The notes beneath the pieces were generated by a model. That model was not told the origin of the DNA, searched no databases, and saw only the letters and a program-made list of their open reading frames with translations. Of a stretch of 20,513 nt of DNA, positions 7,071 to 13,732 are shown one piece after another. Numbering within the stretch: the first letter of the stretch is position 1; each line of letters opens with the position of its first letter. Position numbers and translations under genes: made by a program. The stretch is from positions 1 through 20,513 of IMG/VR virus record IMGVR_UViG_3300048010_000163; one strand, 5' to 3'. Origin of the DNA: a virus.

Positions 7071-7305
7071 TTACTTTTCCAATACCACGAGCGAACTTTT
7101 TAGGATCCTTTGTTCTGATTGCATTTATTAATCGTTTGTTCAAATCCGATGCTGTTTCAACATCGAAGCTTTCGTTTATTAAATTTATCAAATTTATAGC
7201 AGTTTGAATAACTTGCTGTCCATTGGACTCAACAACATGCTTAGTGTCACGCTTAGGTGCCATTGCATTTATTTCTTCCAAAATTGATCTTGTTTTACGC
7301 TTCAT
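7039..7305 (-). CDS. Small helical protein, first gene of the nucleotidyltransferase/kinase cassette
   Basis: Encodes 88 residues, predominantly helical with a basic N-terminus (MKRKTRSILEEINAM) and a repeated leucine/isoleucine pattern (VIQTAINLINLINESF). From memory, similar short proteins occur in marine T4-like phages with no function. It overlaps the pol-beta gene by 32 nt, so it probably belongs to the cassette. A degenerate late-type box (ACTAAATACTACTA) lies just upstream. An accessory or regulatory partner of the nucleotidyltransferase is a guess from context. Confidence 0.8.
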   Translation of the reverse strand: MKRKTRSILEEINAMAPKRDTKHVVESNGQQVIQTAINLINLINESFDVETASDLNKRLINAIRTKDPKKFARGIGKVNEDQRNTKRY

Positions 7306-7313
7306 CTTAGTAG

Positions 7314-7321
7314 TATTTAGT
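7314..7321 (-). promoter_or_regulatory. Possible degenerate late promoter of the five-gene cassette
   Basis: The minus strand reads ACTAAATACTACTAAG, two mismatches from TATAAATA but sharing the extended TAAATA(C/G)TAnTA seen at the exact boxes 2428-2435 and 4155-4162. It ends 8 nt upstream of the ATG at 7305, the expected position for the first gene of a transcription unit. Confidence 0.4.
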
Positions 7322-7379
7322 AAATATCATTGCTGGAGCATTGGTGACTAGCACTTATGGCAGTTGCAGGGAGATTATA

Positions 7380-7505
7380 ATGAACATAGGACCCATTAAC
7401 AATAAGAGCAAAATCATCAATGGCATGCAAACACAAATTACAGGCAAAACACAGGCTCATACTAATGACTCACTTTTTATACACCGTGTTTGTAGTTCAA
7501 CATAA
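7380..7505 (+). CDS. Possible plus-strand microgene, 41 residues
   Basis: The 251-nt gap 7306-7556 between two minus-strand genes holds an ATG-TAA frame of 41 codons on the plus strand (starts MNIGPINNKSKIINGMQTQ). A GGGAG motif lies 6 nt before the ATG, and a weak hairpin with a T-rich tract follows at 7521-7558. The product is polar, with one cysteine and no TM segment. No homologue is recognised and no convincing plus-strand promoter is seen (TATAAT overlaps the start codon itself). It could be a chance frame; coding status is uncertain. Confidence 0.3.
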   Translation: MNIGPINNKSKIINGMQTQITGKTQAHTNDSLFIHRVCSST

Positions 7506-7520
7506 CAAATAATAAAGGAT

Positions 7521-7558
7521 AAGGTACACAGCACCTTTGCTTCAGCAATTTTCTTTTT
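7521..7558 (+). terminator. Weak hairpin(s) followed by TTTTCTTTTT, possible plus-strand terminator
   Basis: Two small stems lie in a row: AAGGT/ACCTT (7521-7525 with 7533-7537) and TTGC/GCAA around a TTCA loop (7537-7548), followed directly by TTTTCTTTTT (7549-7558). The stems are short and A/T-rich, so termination efficiency is doubtful, but order and T-tract fit a plus-strand terminator right after the candidate microgene and against the 3' end of the GNAT-like gene. Confidence 0.3.
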
Positions 7559-7979
7559 AAAAATATTCAAAGTTCTGACAATCCTTATGTATACCAATGT
7601 TAATAGCACCATTGCGTTGATGGAATCTAGTTGCTGTTTGAGTAAGTGGACTTAGTGTAACATATCGTTCTACCATAGGTTTTTGAGACTTTACTAAATC
7701 CAGAGCCTGCATAATAATTTCTCTACCAGCACCTTTATTGTAACTCCATACAGTATAAAATACTGCTACGTCTAAACCCGGAGTACTCATGTCTTTTTCA
7801 CATTTTGGTACTTCGTCTGTGTATGCTACACAAAGCACTGCATCAATATCTCCGTTGTTATCCAACACAAATACTTCTCTACCGTAAGAAGTACGCCAGT
7901 CGGCTTTGATGTGTGGTCTAACTGGATCATTTCGCAAATGTTTTTTAAGTTCTTTTCTAGTTGCTATTCTGATCTTCAT
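7557..7979 (-). CDS. GNAT-like acyltransferase-fold protein
   Basis: Encodes 140 residues. The layout fits the GNAT fold: beta-rich N-terminal part (REVFVLDNNGDIDAVLCVAY), a pyrophosphate-loop-like segment WSYNKGAGREII at 78-89, then YVTLSPLTQTATRFHQRNGA (106-125), resembling the C-terminal GNAT helix in which a residue near the acyl-CoA thiol is often found. Canonical Q/RxxGxG/A is replaced by NKGAGR, so CoA binding is likely but not certain. The start overlaps the helicase stop (TAATG), and it ends the primase-helicase operon, suggesting modification of, or a structural role with, the replisome. From memory, similar genes adjoin gene 41 in other marine T4-like phages. Substrate unknown. Confidence 0.8.
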   Translation of the reverse strand: MKIRIATRKELKKHLRNDPVRPHIKADWRTSYGREVFVLDNNGDIDAVLCVAYTDEVPKCEKDMSTPGLDVAVFYTVWSYNKGAGREIIMQALDLVKSQKPMVERYVTLSPLTQTATRFHQRNGAINIGIHKDCQNFEYF

Positions 7980-9370
7980 TAATCTGCTTTCCTCAATAAG
8001 CTCTTTAGTCTATCTGTTGCATCTACTTGTAGACTTGCATCCATATTATTTTCTGTAACACTTACGCCTGCCGGTGCTACACTGCTTTTTGTTTTTAATT
8101 TTTGATAAATGCTAGTTGTACTTGTATCTTCTTGTTCGTCCTCGTCTAAGTCTTCAATACGCAAACTATCTATGTTAAATTTAAGATCCAGCTTTTGCCC
8201 AACACCACTACTACTTCTGGTTTTCATAAACTGTATCTGCACTCGACCACGCTCACGCATTGCCCTACTGCTAAAAATACCAATCAAATTGTCTGCTGTA
8301 TTAATCTTACTTATACCACCTGCAATGTGGCTATGATCAAATTCAATCTCATCAACTGCACTACGATTCAACTGCGAAGCAGTAACAAACAATATGCCCA
8401 ATTCAATTGCTAGATTACGCAATTCTTCACTAACAAATTTGTCTTTAATAAATTGGTCATTTGGATTTACTTTTACTGTAATTGGCATCATAAGATCCAA
8501 GTAGTCAACTAATAGTGCATCTACCTTAATGTTGTTTTGTATTTGGAACTCTTTGAGATATGCTCTAATATCATTTACTGTACAACCATTTTTCATTTGT
8601 ACAATCTGTAAACCGCCTGCCTTTTTACTTGCCATTTTAACACGCAACTCTACATCACTTGCATTTTTCATTACGTCTTTGGTACCCATACCAGTAAGCA
8701 TAGCATCCAGTCTCATACTACACAGTTCTTCACTAAGTTCTAAACTAATGTATACAACGTTCTTTCCTTGCAATGCCCAGTTCAGTGCCAAGTTTTGCAT
8801 AAACAAACTCTTACCACTACCACTACCTCCTGCAAAGATATTAAGCTCACCTGTATTAAATCCACCATACAAAAACTTATCAAATGTCATCCAGCCTGTA
8901 CTGTTTTGACCTCTACTGTCTTTGATTGTTTGTATACGTCCTGCTGGATCTTCCCAATAGTTTGTACCAAAGTCTTTAGCTAATCCAATTTCTGTTGCGG
9001 CTTTGATAATACCTTCTACTGTGCCATACTCTTTGTTTTCAAGTTTATCAGCACTTTGTAGTATTGCCGCTTCTAGTGCTTTGTGTCTGCAAAACTGTTC
9101 AAAGTTATCCATAAACCAGTTTTTGTGTTCGTCTGTCATTGTTGCTCGAACATCACTTGCGCCAATATTGCCCACTGCATTTACTTGTTCTAGCATGGGG
9201 ACATCACTATATTCTTCAACATGTTTCTTTATAAAGTCAACAGTATCTCTGAATTGCCTATCAAAGTAACTGCTTTCTAGTATAGCATTACACCGCACAA
9301 AAAGATCCTTGTCTGCTAACAAGAAATCAATGTACAGCTTCTGTAGTTCTGTGCTATAATCTTCGCTCAT
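7979..9370 (-). CDS. 41: Replicative DNA helicase, T4 gp41-like (DnaB family)
   Basis: Encodes 463 residues, the usual size for gp41-type helicases. An N-terminal helical domain (about 1-150) is followed by a RecA-like core: Walker A GGSGSGKS at 181-188, ISLELSEE after it (DnaB-type catalytic Glu region), Walker B VDALLVDYLDLM at about 283-294, and TASQLNR (sensor/H3-like motif) further on. It unwinds DNA 5'-3' as a hexamer and works with the gp61-type primase, here encoded two genes upstream. The C-terminal 60 residues are polar and probably flexible. The ATG overlaps the TGA of the small membrane-protein gene (ATGA), so it is translationally coupled. Confidence 0.97.
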   Translation of the reverse strand: MSEDYSTELQKLYIDFLLADKDLFVRCNAILESSYFDRQFRDTVDFIKKHVEEYSDVPMLEQVNAVGNIGASDVRATMTDEHKNWFMDNFEQFCRHKALEAAILQSADKLENKEYGTVEGIIKAATEIGLAKDFGTNYWEDPAGRIQTIKDSRGQNSTGWMTFDKFLYGGFNTGELNIFAGGSGSGKSLFMQNLALNWALQGKNVVYISLELSEELCSMRLDAMLTGMGTKDVMKNASDVELRVKMASKKAGGLQIVQMKNGCTVNDIRAYLKEFQIQNNIKVDALLVDYLDLMMPITVKVNPNDQFIKDKFVSEELRNLAIELGILFVTASQLNRSAVDEIEFDHSHIAGGISKINTADNLIGIFSSRAMRERGRVQIQFMKTRSSSGVGQKLDLKFNIDSLRIEDLDEDEQEDTSTTSIYQKLKTKSSVAPAGVSVTENNMDASLQVDATDRLKSLLRKAD

Positions 9371-9561
9371 GTTTTTCCTTTACATCTACATTCTGGTAAC
9401 AGCCAATGCACTGCCGCCATTGCAAGCCACATCCATGTCATCTCACTTAATCCTAACAACATGTTTCCGTGATGCATATCATTGTGCAAATCCAATTGTA
9501 AAAAGTATACGCCCAAGCCGGCGAATACAAGTCCTGCTGTCTTATGTGTAAAATTTATCAT
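9367..9561 (-). CDS. Small two-helix membrane protein
   Basis: Encodes 64 residues with two hydrophobic segments: about 8-24 (TAGLVFAGLGVYFLQL) and about 36-53 (LLGLSEMTWMWLAMAAVHWL), separated by a His/Asp-rich loop (DLHNDMHHGN), and a short Cys/Lys tail (PECRCKGKT). The start is supported by TAAAGGAACGTA upstream. It lies between primase (17 nt gap) and helicase (ATGA overlap), an unusual place for a membrane protein; it might tether or signal to the replisome, or be a lysis/host-interaction protein that merely shares the operon. The histidines and cysteines could bind metal. No family recognised. Confidence 0.8.
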   Translation of the reverse strand: MINFTHKTAGLVFAGLGVYFLQLDLHNDMHHGNMLLGLSEMTWMWLAMAAVHWLLPECRCKGKT

Positions 9562-9578
9562 TACGTTCCTTTATTATA

Positions 9579-10598
9579 CTATCTACATCTTGCTTTTGCA
9601 AGTATTTTAATTTTTGTTGCATTTGTTTCTATACTTTCTAACACACTCTTTACAGTAAACAATCTACCATAACGCACGACTGCATCACTGGCATCTTTTA
9701 TATCATCTTCCCATTCAGGAAAACTTACTGCCCAGCCACGTTTTATTGCTACGTTCACAGTATCCATACCACTTTTATCAAAGTCTGGAAGAAGCACTAT
9801 TTGTTTATCTAACTCTTCTATTATTTTACATTGTATATTGTTTGGTGTATTACCTGCTAGTGCCACACCTCCCATTTGTAGTGCATCAAACTGTCCTTCA
9901 GTTACAATTATAGTATCATGTGTTTTTTGTGCATCCAAGTTGTATACAAAGTTCTTGGGCATATTATTATAATACTTGGGCATTGCATCTGGTCTATTGT
10001 CAGGACACCATCTTGCAGTATATCCAACTATGTTACCTTTGTAATAAAAAGGTAGTATTATCCTATTTGCAAAATGCATATGAGGTGACCAGTACCAATG
10101 TTCATGAAAGTCCATACCTCTTTTCATAACATATGTACAAGCCAATGCAAGTTTATCTAGTTCTTTTTTATCCAAGTCGTCTATAGGATATTCACCAATA
10201 CGATAACTGTTTGGTGGAAGCTCTATAGTGGGCCAATCAATTTGTACTTTTTGTTCTTTTGCTTTTTCAATATACTGTCCAGCAATGTCGCCTGCTTCTT
10301 CTTCACGCAATAGTTCTAAGTTTACTCTTTGTATATCAGCGGGGTCTGCGCCAAATGTAGTTAATAGTTCTTGCAGTTTACCACCAATACGTCTACTATC
10401 ACTCCACCCAGTTTTAAATCCACAGTTAAAACAGTTGTATTGGAAATGATCATCCTCAAAACGTATACCGCCTCTGCCACGCTTGTCCGGGCTGTGTCCA
10501 CGCTTACTGCACATTGGACAATTACCACTGATCCATCCGCTAGGAGTTTGTTTCCAGCCAGCAGGCATTTGCTGGCGAATAAAGTCTAAAACTATCAT
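9579..10598 (-). CDS. 61: DNA primase, T4 gp61-like (zinc domain plus TOPRIM)
   Basis: Encodes 339 residues, matching gp61-type primases (about 340). The N-terminal zinc-binding domain has C27-x2-C30 and C56-x2-C59 with intervening basic residues. The TOPRIM catalytic core is visible: IIVTEGQFDALQ (Glu234) and VLLPDFDKSG (Asp272, Asp274). It makes RNA primers for lagging-strand synthesis with the helicase encoded downstream. A candidate early promoter (TTGACA-17-TAATAT) lies inside the 3' end of the upstream virion gene and puts the predicted transcription start on the ATG itself; no Shine-Dalgarno is seen, so a leaderless message is possible. Confidence 0.96.
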   Translation of the reverse strand: MIVLDFIRQQMPAGWKQTPSGWISGNCPMCSKRGHSPDKRGRGGIRFEDDHFQYNCFNCGFKTGWSDSRRIGGKLQELLTTFGADPADIQRVNLELLREEEAGDIAGQYIEKAKEQKVQIDWPTIELPPNSYRIGEYPIDDLDKKELDKLALACTYVMKRGMDFHEHWYWSPHMHFANRIILPFYYKGNIVGYTARWCPDNRPDAMPKYYNNMPKNFVYNLDAQKTHDTIIVTEGQFDALQMGGVALAGNTPNNIQCKIIEELDKQIVLLPDFDKSGMDTVNVAIKRGWAVSFPEWEDDIKDASDAVVRYGRLFTVKSVLESIETNATKIKILAKARCR

Positions 10599-10604
10599 GT
10601 TTAT

Positions 10605-10633
10605 ATATTAACTTCTATAGGTAACTTTGTCAA
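10605..10633 (-). promoter_or_regulatory. Candidate sigma70-type early promoter for the primase operon
   Basis: The minus strand has TTGACA (10628-10633), a 17-bp spacer and TAATAT (10605-10610; 4 of 6 matches to TATAAT). The ATG of the primase begins 6 nt after the -10 element. The spacing and -35 match the stronger promoters at 15779-15807, 19337-19365 and 19528-19556. Confidence 0.5.
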
Positions 10634-11384
10634 GTGTTCCAGTGTTTCCACTATCAGGCGTATGAACCAATCTAACATATGTATACATTCCATACCAGGT
10701 ATGATAAGCACTACCTGTTTTACTTGTAACAGTATAGCTTTGTCCTTGGATATCAAACCAATCAGCATTTTGTGGTTGTAAACTTAATGAAGCTTGCATC
10801 TTATAATCGCCAGTGTAGTCTGTGAATGCTACAAAAATTGTGTGCAATCCACTTTTGCTATTATTAAGTACAGGGCCATCCATCCTACCGCCAATGAAAT
10901 CATCTCCGTTGGGTTGGAATACTGTTACTTCTTCGCTCTTTCTAAACTGTGCTAGAGCATCATCTCTTACTTCTAATACAAAAGTAATTCTATGATTTTG
11001 ATCACTTGCACCTCCGTAAAATCCTGGTGTGCTATCGACTGTATAAGTAACTACGAGATCATAAGTTTTCTCATCAAGAAGAATTGTTTCTTCGTGGTCT
11101 AACTTGAGTACAAGATGACCTTTATCGTAATCAGTGGGGATAAGAGTTTTAATCAAAACCTGTGCTTTATTTGTTCTATCAATAATGGTAGCAGTATAGG
11201 TTTTATGATGTAGTGATTGTGGTTTGCGATCAGTGTCCTTTGTAAATAAATCAAAGTCGTGATTCAATCCTCTATATACAACCAATGGCTTGTGATTGTC
11301 TGGACCGTAGTAGGTCGTACCTCGTCTCTGAGGCACAAGAACTTCTGCTCTTTGGTTATATTGATATACAGTTGCTTGATACAT
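10608..11384 (-). CDS. Probable virion structural protein (beta-rich)
   Basis: Encodes 258 residues with a strongly beta-rich pattern (alternating hydrophobic/polar strands, many T, Y, D and G) and no signal peptide or TM. The N-terminal part (through about residue 120) with IIDRTNKAQVLIKTL and a strand-turn pattern recalls immunoglobulin-like baseplate or neck-fibre domains; the C-terminal part (SLQPQNADWFDIQG, TYVRLVHTPDSGNTGTLDKV) looks like a jelly-roll/Ig-like receptor-proximal fold. Structural role is inferred from composition. It stands alone between early genes, with its own near-consensus late box (AATAAATA at 11403-11410), consistent with a late gene inserted in an early region. Confidence 0.75.
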   Translation of the reverse strand: MYQATVYQYNQRAEVLVPQRRGTTYYGPDNHKPLVVYRGLNHDFDLFTKDTDRKPQSLHHKTYTATIIDRTNKAQVLIKTLIPTDYDKGHLVLKLDHEETILLDEKTYDLVVTYTVDSTPGFYGGASDQNHRITFVLEVRDDALAQFRKSEEVTVFQPNGDDFIGGRMDGPVLNNSKSGLHTIFVAFTDYTGDYKMQASLSLQPQNADWFDIQGQSYTVTSKTGSAYHTWYGMYTYVRLVHTPDSGNTGTLDKVTYRS

Positions 11385-11402
11385 GTGTCTAATCCTTACT
11401 AC

Positions 11403-11410
11403 TATTTATT
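11403..11410 (-). promoter_or_regulatory. Probable late promoter (AATAAATA)
   Basis: The minus strand reads AAATAAATAGTAGTAAGGATTAG, one mismatch from TATAAATA, with the GTAnTA extension seen at other late boxes. It ends 18 nt upstream of the ATG of the virion protein gene, and the AAGGA between them can serve as the ribosome binding site. It lies in the 39-nt divergent spacer. Confidence 0.55.
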
Positions 11411-11423
11411 TGACTAAGTATAT

Positions 11424-11807
11424 ATGATGAACAACATTCCTAAGAAATATCAGGATCTGCTAGATGAATTTCCATTTCTAACACTTATTAAGTATGGCGG
11501 AAATGAATATGTGGGCATTATCCAGAATATGGATAATAACCTAGCTAGTATGTACAATTTTGAAAATATAAAGAATGTAGCTGATAAACGTGAATTTTTA
11601 GAAATTGGTGAAGAATGGTGGTGGGGTACCAATAGAATGATACCTATTAACATTATCTTCAAAACAAATTTTGAAAAATTTAGAAGTTGCCTGCTTACAT
11701 TTAGTATCAAAGATTTTGAAGTACTTCACGGTCCTACAATCAGTTTAAATAACATAATTCAGAAAAGAGTTAAGAGACGTAATATACAATTAGTTCGCAG
11801 AATGTAA
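11424..11807 (+). CDS. Conserved hypothetical protein, the only well-supported plus-strand gene
   Basis: Encodes 127 residues (the start may be either of two adjacent ATGs, 11424 or 11427). The sequence is clearly protein-like: FPFLTLIKYGGNEYVGIIQN forms a strand-rich N-terminus, then GEEWWWGTNRMIPINI, and a basic C-terminus (KRVKRRNIQLVRRM). From memory, proteins with this EWWW...NR.IPIN signature occur in marine T4-like phages without known function. No Shine-Dalgarno is evident. Its last 18 nt overlap tail-to-tail with the DnaE-like gene, and it diverges from the virion gene, so it is a single-gene unit in opposite orientation. A small regulator or virion-associated protein are equally possible. 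Confidence 0.85.
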   Translation: MMNNIPKKYQDLLDEFPFLTLIKYGGNEYVGIIQNMDNNLASMYNFENIKNVADKREFLEIGEEWWWGTNRMIPINIIFKTNFEKFRSCLLTFSIKDFEVLHGPTISLNNIIQKRVKRRNIQLVRRM

Positions 11808-12365
11808 TTGTTCACATAACAAATTCATGTGTACAACTACAACCATTGCGTAACTAATTGCGTGGGCTTTCTTAAAGTAATAAGCCTTGTTATCGTTTAG
11901 TGGTTTTGTCCACACTTCTTTCATTATCGTTGGCCACCCTTTGTCCTGTAGATGGCGTTTCGCTGGTCTTATAATCGCCAGTGTCGCGGCTAAATGCTCT
12001 ACCGAGGTAGGCTTCAATTGTTTTAATAGTTTGTCGTGCCCGCTTAGATGAAACACTTTGTCTGCGAAGTCTTTGTGCTCCAGAAGTTCCCATATTGGTT
12101 CCCTTTCCATTAATTCTCTGAGATGATCGTCATCCTTTACATCTTTGTATATGCTAACGTTCAACAGATCCAGTTTAAAGAATCCATGATCGTCAGCTTC
12201 AGTATGTTCAACCGTACAGATGTCAGTAAATGGATTACTTGGTACTCTATGAAAATATACACCTGTGTTGTGCTTGCGTTGTTTTAATTTGGCTGGCGTA
12301 TGTTTGAACAATCCTAAAACTTGTGTTCTATCAGCAAAGTCTATGTCAATATCAGGTAGTCCCAT
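11790..12365 (-). CDS. Compressed DnaE-like (DNA polymerase III alpha) palm protein
   Basis: Encodes 191 residues from the ATG at 12365, with AGGAG 7 nt upstream; a TTG one codon earlier is the alternative. Four blocks typical of bacterial DnaE appear in order: PDIDIDF (4-10, the catalytic D-x-D of the C-family polymerase palm), FFKLDLLNV (62-70, equivalent to the third catalytic Asp in DnaE), LKPTSVEHLAATLAIIRPA (117-135, like the conserved region leading into RPGP) and KKAHAISYAMV (165-175, like KSHAxAYA). Full DnaE is about 1,100 residues with PHP, fingers and OB domains absent here, so it is either a minimal relative, a decoy/regulator or a nuclease-like domain. It lies last in the uvsW operon and overlaps the zinc-finger protein gene. 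Confidence 0.82.
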   Translation of the reverse strand: MGLPDIDIDFADRTQVLGLFKHTPAKLKQRKHNTGVYFHRVPSNPFTDICTVEHTEADDHGFFKLDLLNVSIYKDVKDDDHLRELMEREPIWELLEHKDFADKVFHLSGHDKLLKQLKPTSVEHLAATLAIIRPAKRHLQDKGWPTIMKEVWTKPLNDNKAYYFKKAHAISYAMVVVVHMNLLCEQLHSAN

Positions 12366-13059
12366 CAATCATCTCCTGTACAAAATTAGCATCATGTGGA
12401 TTGAGTTGACGCTTCTTACTCCAATAATCTGCATCAAGACACTTTGCAATTCTAGCAACACATTCGCCTGGCATGCTTTCAATAGCACGTTCAGCTCGTC
12501 TACTACTTATAATGATCCATGGACTTATCTTGCCCATTTCAACCCAGTCAGCGATTATATACCCGCTAGCTGTTTCCCAAAAATTTTCAAAGTATTCTGT
12601 TTGTGCGGCATGTTCTACAAATCTTTCTAATGCACGTTCTACACTTTCACGTTTACAATGATCCTGCACAAACAACAAATACATTTTATCAGTGGGCCAA
12701 TCTTTTAGTTTGACTTTGTTTTTTATTAACCAACGTGTAAACTGCTCTTGGTCAATTACTTTGGTGTTCAAACAATATGCACCAAACTTTACAAAAGCTG
12801 TATAATATTGACTGTCCACAAAATCTTTATACTCTTTGGGCTTGCTTTGCATTTCAATTCTATAAAATAAATCATAGCTACTAAACCCAACCAAGACATC
12901 TTGATTATCTTTTGCTTGCCAGCGTCTTTTCTTTTCACAACTGTGGGCTAGTAGAGTGCTTTCTTTTTGAAAACTCTTCTTACAATATTCACAAGTAAAT
13001 TTGCCTTTTGTCACTTGTATGCTTCCTAGTTGTGTTACCAATTGTTCTGCTGTGGTCAT
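12352..13059 (-). CDS. Zinc-finger protein (C2HC type) of unknown function
   Basis: Encodes 235 residues. The N-terminal region has a compact finger: C23-x2-C26-x12-H39-x-C41 followed by a basic KKRRW, typical of nucleic-acid or protein contact. The rest is helical and aromatic-rich (YDLFYRIEMQSKPKEYKDFV, WLIKNKVKLKDWP), with no enzymatic motif. The start overlaps the stop of the upstream gene (ATG at 13059, stop at 13056) and its own 3' end overlaps the DnaE-like gene by 14 nt, so the two products are probably made in proportion and may interact. A role in replication or recombination is inferred from context. Confidence 0.83.
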   Translation of the reverse strand: MTTAEQLVTQLGSIQVTKGKFTCEYCKKSFQKESTLLAHSCEKKRRWQAKDNQDVLVGFSSYDLFYRIEMQSKPKEYKDFVDSQYYTAFVKFGAYCLNTKVIDQEQFTRWLIKNKVKLKDWPTDKMYLLFVQDHCKRESVERALERFVEHAAQTEYFENFWETASGYIIADWVEMGKISPWIIISSRRAERAIESMPGECVARIAKCLDADYWSKKRQLNPHDANFVQEMIDGTT

Positions 13060-13529
13060 TTTTTAAACAGCTCTTTGATTTGTTTCTTATCCATACCCAT
13101 TTCTTCAGCTAGGTCTTTAAAAACTTGGACATCATTTGTACTTACCATTAGTTCTAGTTCATCGTCATTGTATATTGGATACAGTTCTTGTAACCATTTA
13201 ATAAGTTTACCTTGCTTACCTTTTTTCTGTTTACTAGGTGGTATCCAAGGATGGAACTGTGTACTACCTAACCCAACACACTGTAACAACTTGTGTTGCA
13301 GTTGAGGGTCACGTCTTAGTATGTTATAGTGTCTATTAACCAATTCATTTGTTAGTGCCAAGTAATGATACTCTATATCAGGATTCTTAGTTTGCACTGC
13401 ACTGGTGTAACGCATTAGTATAAAGATGCCAACTTTCTTTTGTTCTTCTTCAGTCAAGCTATCCCACCAACCTCTATCACGTTGGTCTATTGCTCGCATC
13501 TCTTCTTTTATGCTCAGTTTATCTACCAA
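13056..13529 (-). CDS. Conserved hypothetical protein of the uvsW operon
   Basis: Encodes 157 residues, helical and tryptophan/tyrosine-rich. Distinct segments are RDRGWWDSLTEEEQKKVGIF (about 17-36), PDIEYHYLALTNELVNRHYN, a basic linker KQKKGKQGK, and an acidic/basic C-terminal helix. From memory it resembles an unassigned family conserved near replication genes in marine T4-like phages. The frame opens at a TTG (13529); an internal ATG at 13499 is the alternative. TTG is favoured because it directly abuts the upstream stop, as elsewhere in the operon. Function unknown. Confidence 0.83.
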   Translation of the reverse strand: MVDKLSIKEEMRAIDQRDRGWWDSLTEEEQKKVGIFILMRYTSAVQTKNPDIEYHYLALTNELVNRHYNILRRDPQLQHKLLQCVGLGSTQFHPWIPPSKQKKGKQGKLIKWLQELYPIYNDDELELMVSTNDVQVFKDLAEEMGMDKKQIKELFKK

Positions 13530-13732
13530 AATCCAAGTACCCTTCCGTTACCTATTATTATAAAGCCACATGTACAAATATGCAAGACAATCCAGAACGT
13601 TCTGAACCATAATGCCTTGTGTACATCATCTTGTGTGATAGGTAGAAACTCTGGCTTGTCGTCATCGTCTAGTCCGACAGGCATGCCAACAGTTCTACTC
13701 CATAATTTTAACCAACGTCTTTGTCCACTCAT
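13523..13732 (-). CDS. Small single-TM membrane protein
   Basis: Encodes 69 residues from the ATG at 13732 (MSGQRRWLKLWSRTVGMP). A basic, tryptophan-rich N-terminus is followed by an acidic linker (GLDDDDKPEF) and a hydrophobic segment at about 45-62 (FRTFWIVLHICTCGFIII). Positive-inside reasoning puts the N-terminus in the cytoplasm. From memory, similar proteins are frequent in marine T4-like phages. The start choice is decided by the upstream 31-codon microgene, whose TGA overlaps this ATG (ATGA). Function unknown; possible host-membrane or lysis-timing role. Confidence 0.82.
   Translation of the reverse strand: MSGQRRWLKLWSRTVGMPVGLDDDDKPEFLPITQDDVHKALWFRTFWIVLHICTCGFIIIGNGRVLGFW

Noticed and set aside
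8529-8909. Plus-strand frame opposite the replicative helicase
   Set aside because: It lies antisense to the Walker A and B region of a clear gp41-type helicase; serine/leucine-rich shadow sequence.
11385-11423. A plus-strand promoter or Shine-Dalgarno for the 127-residue gene
   Set aside because: TTGACT occurs but too close to the ATG, and no purine-rich site is present, so I do not annotate one.
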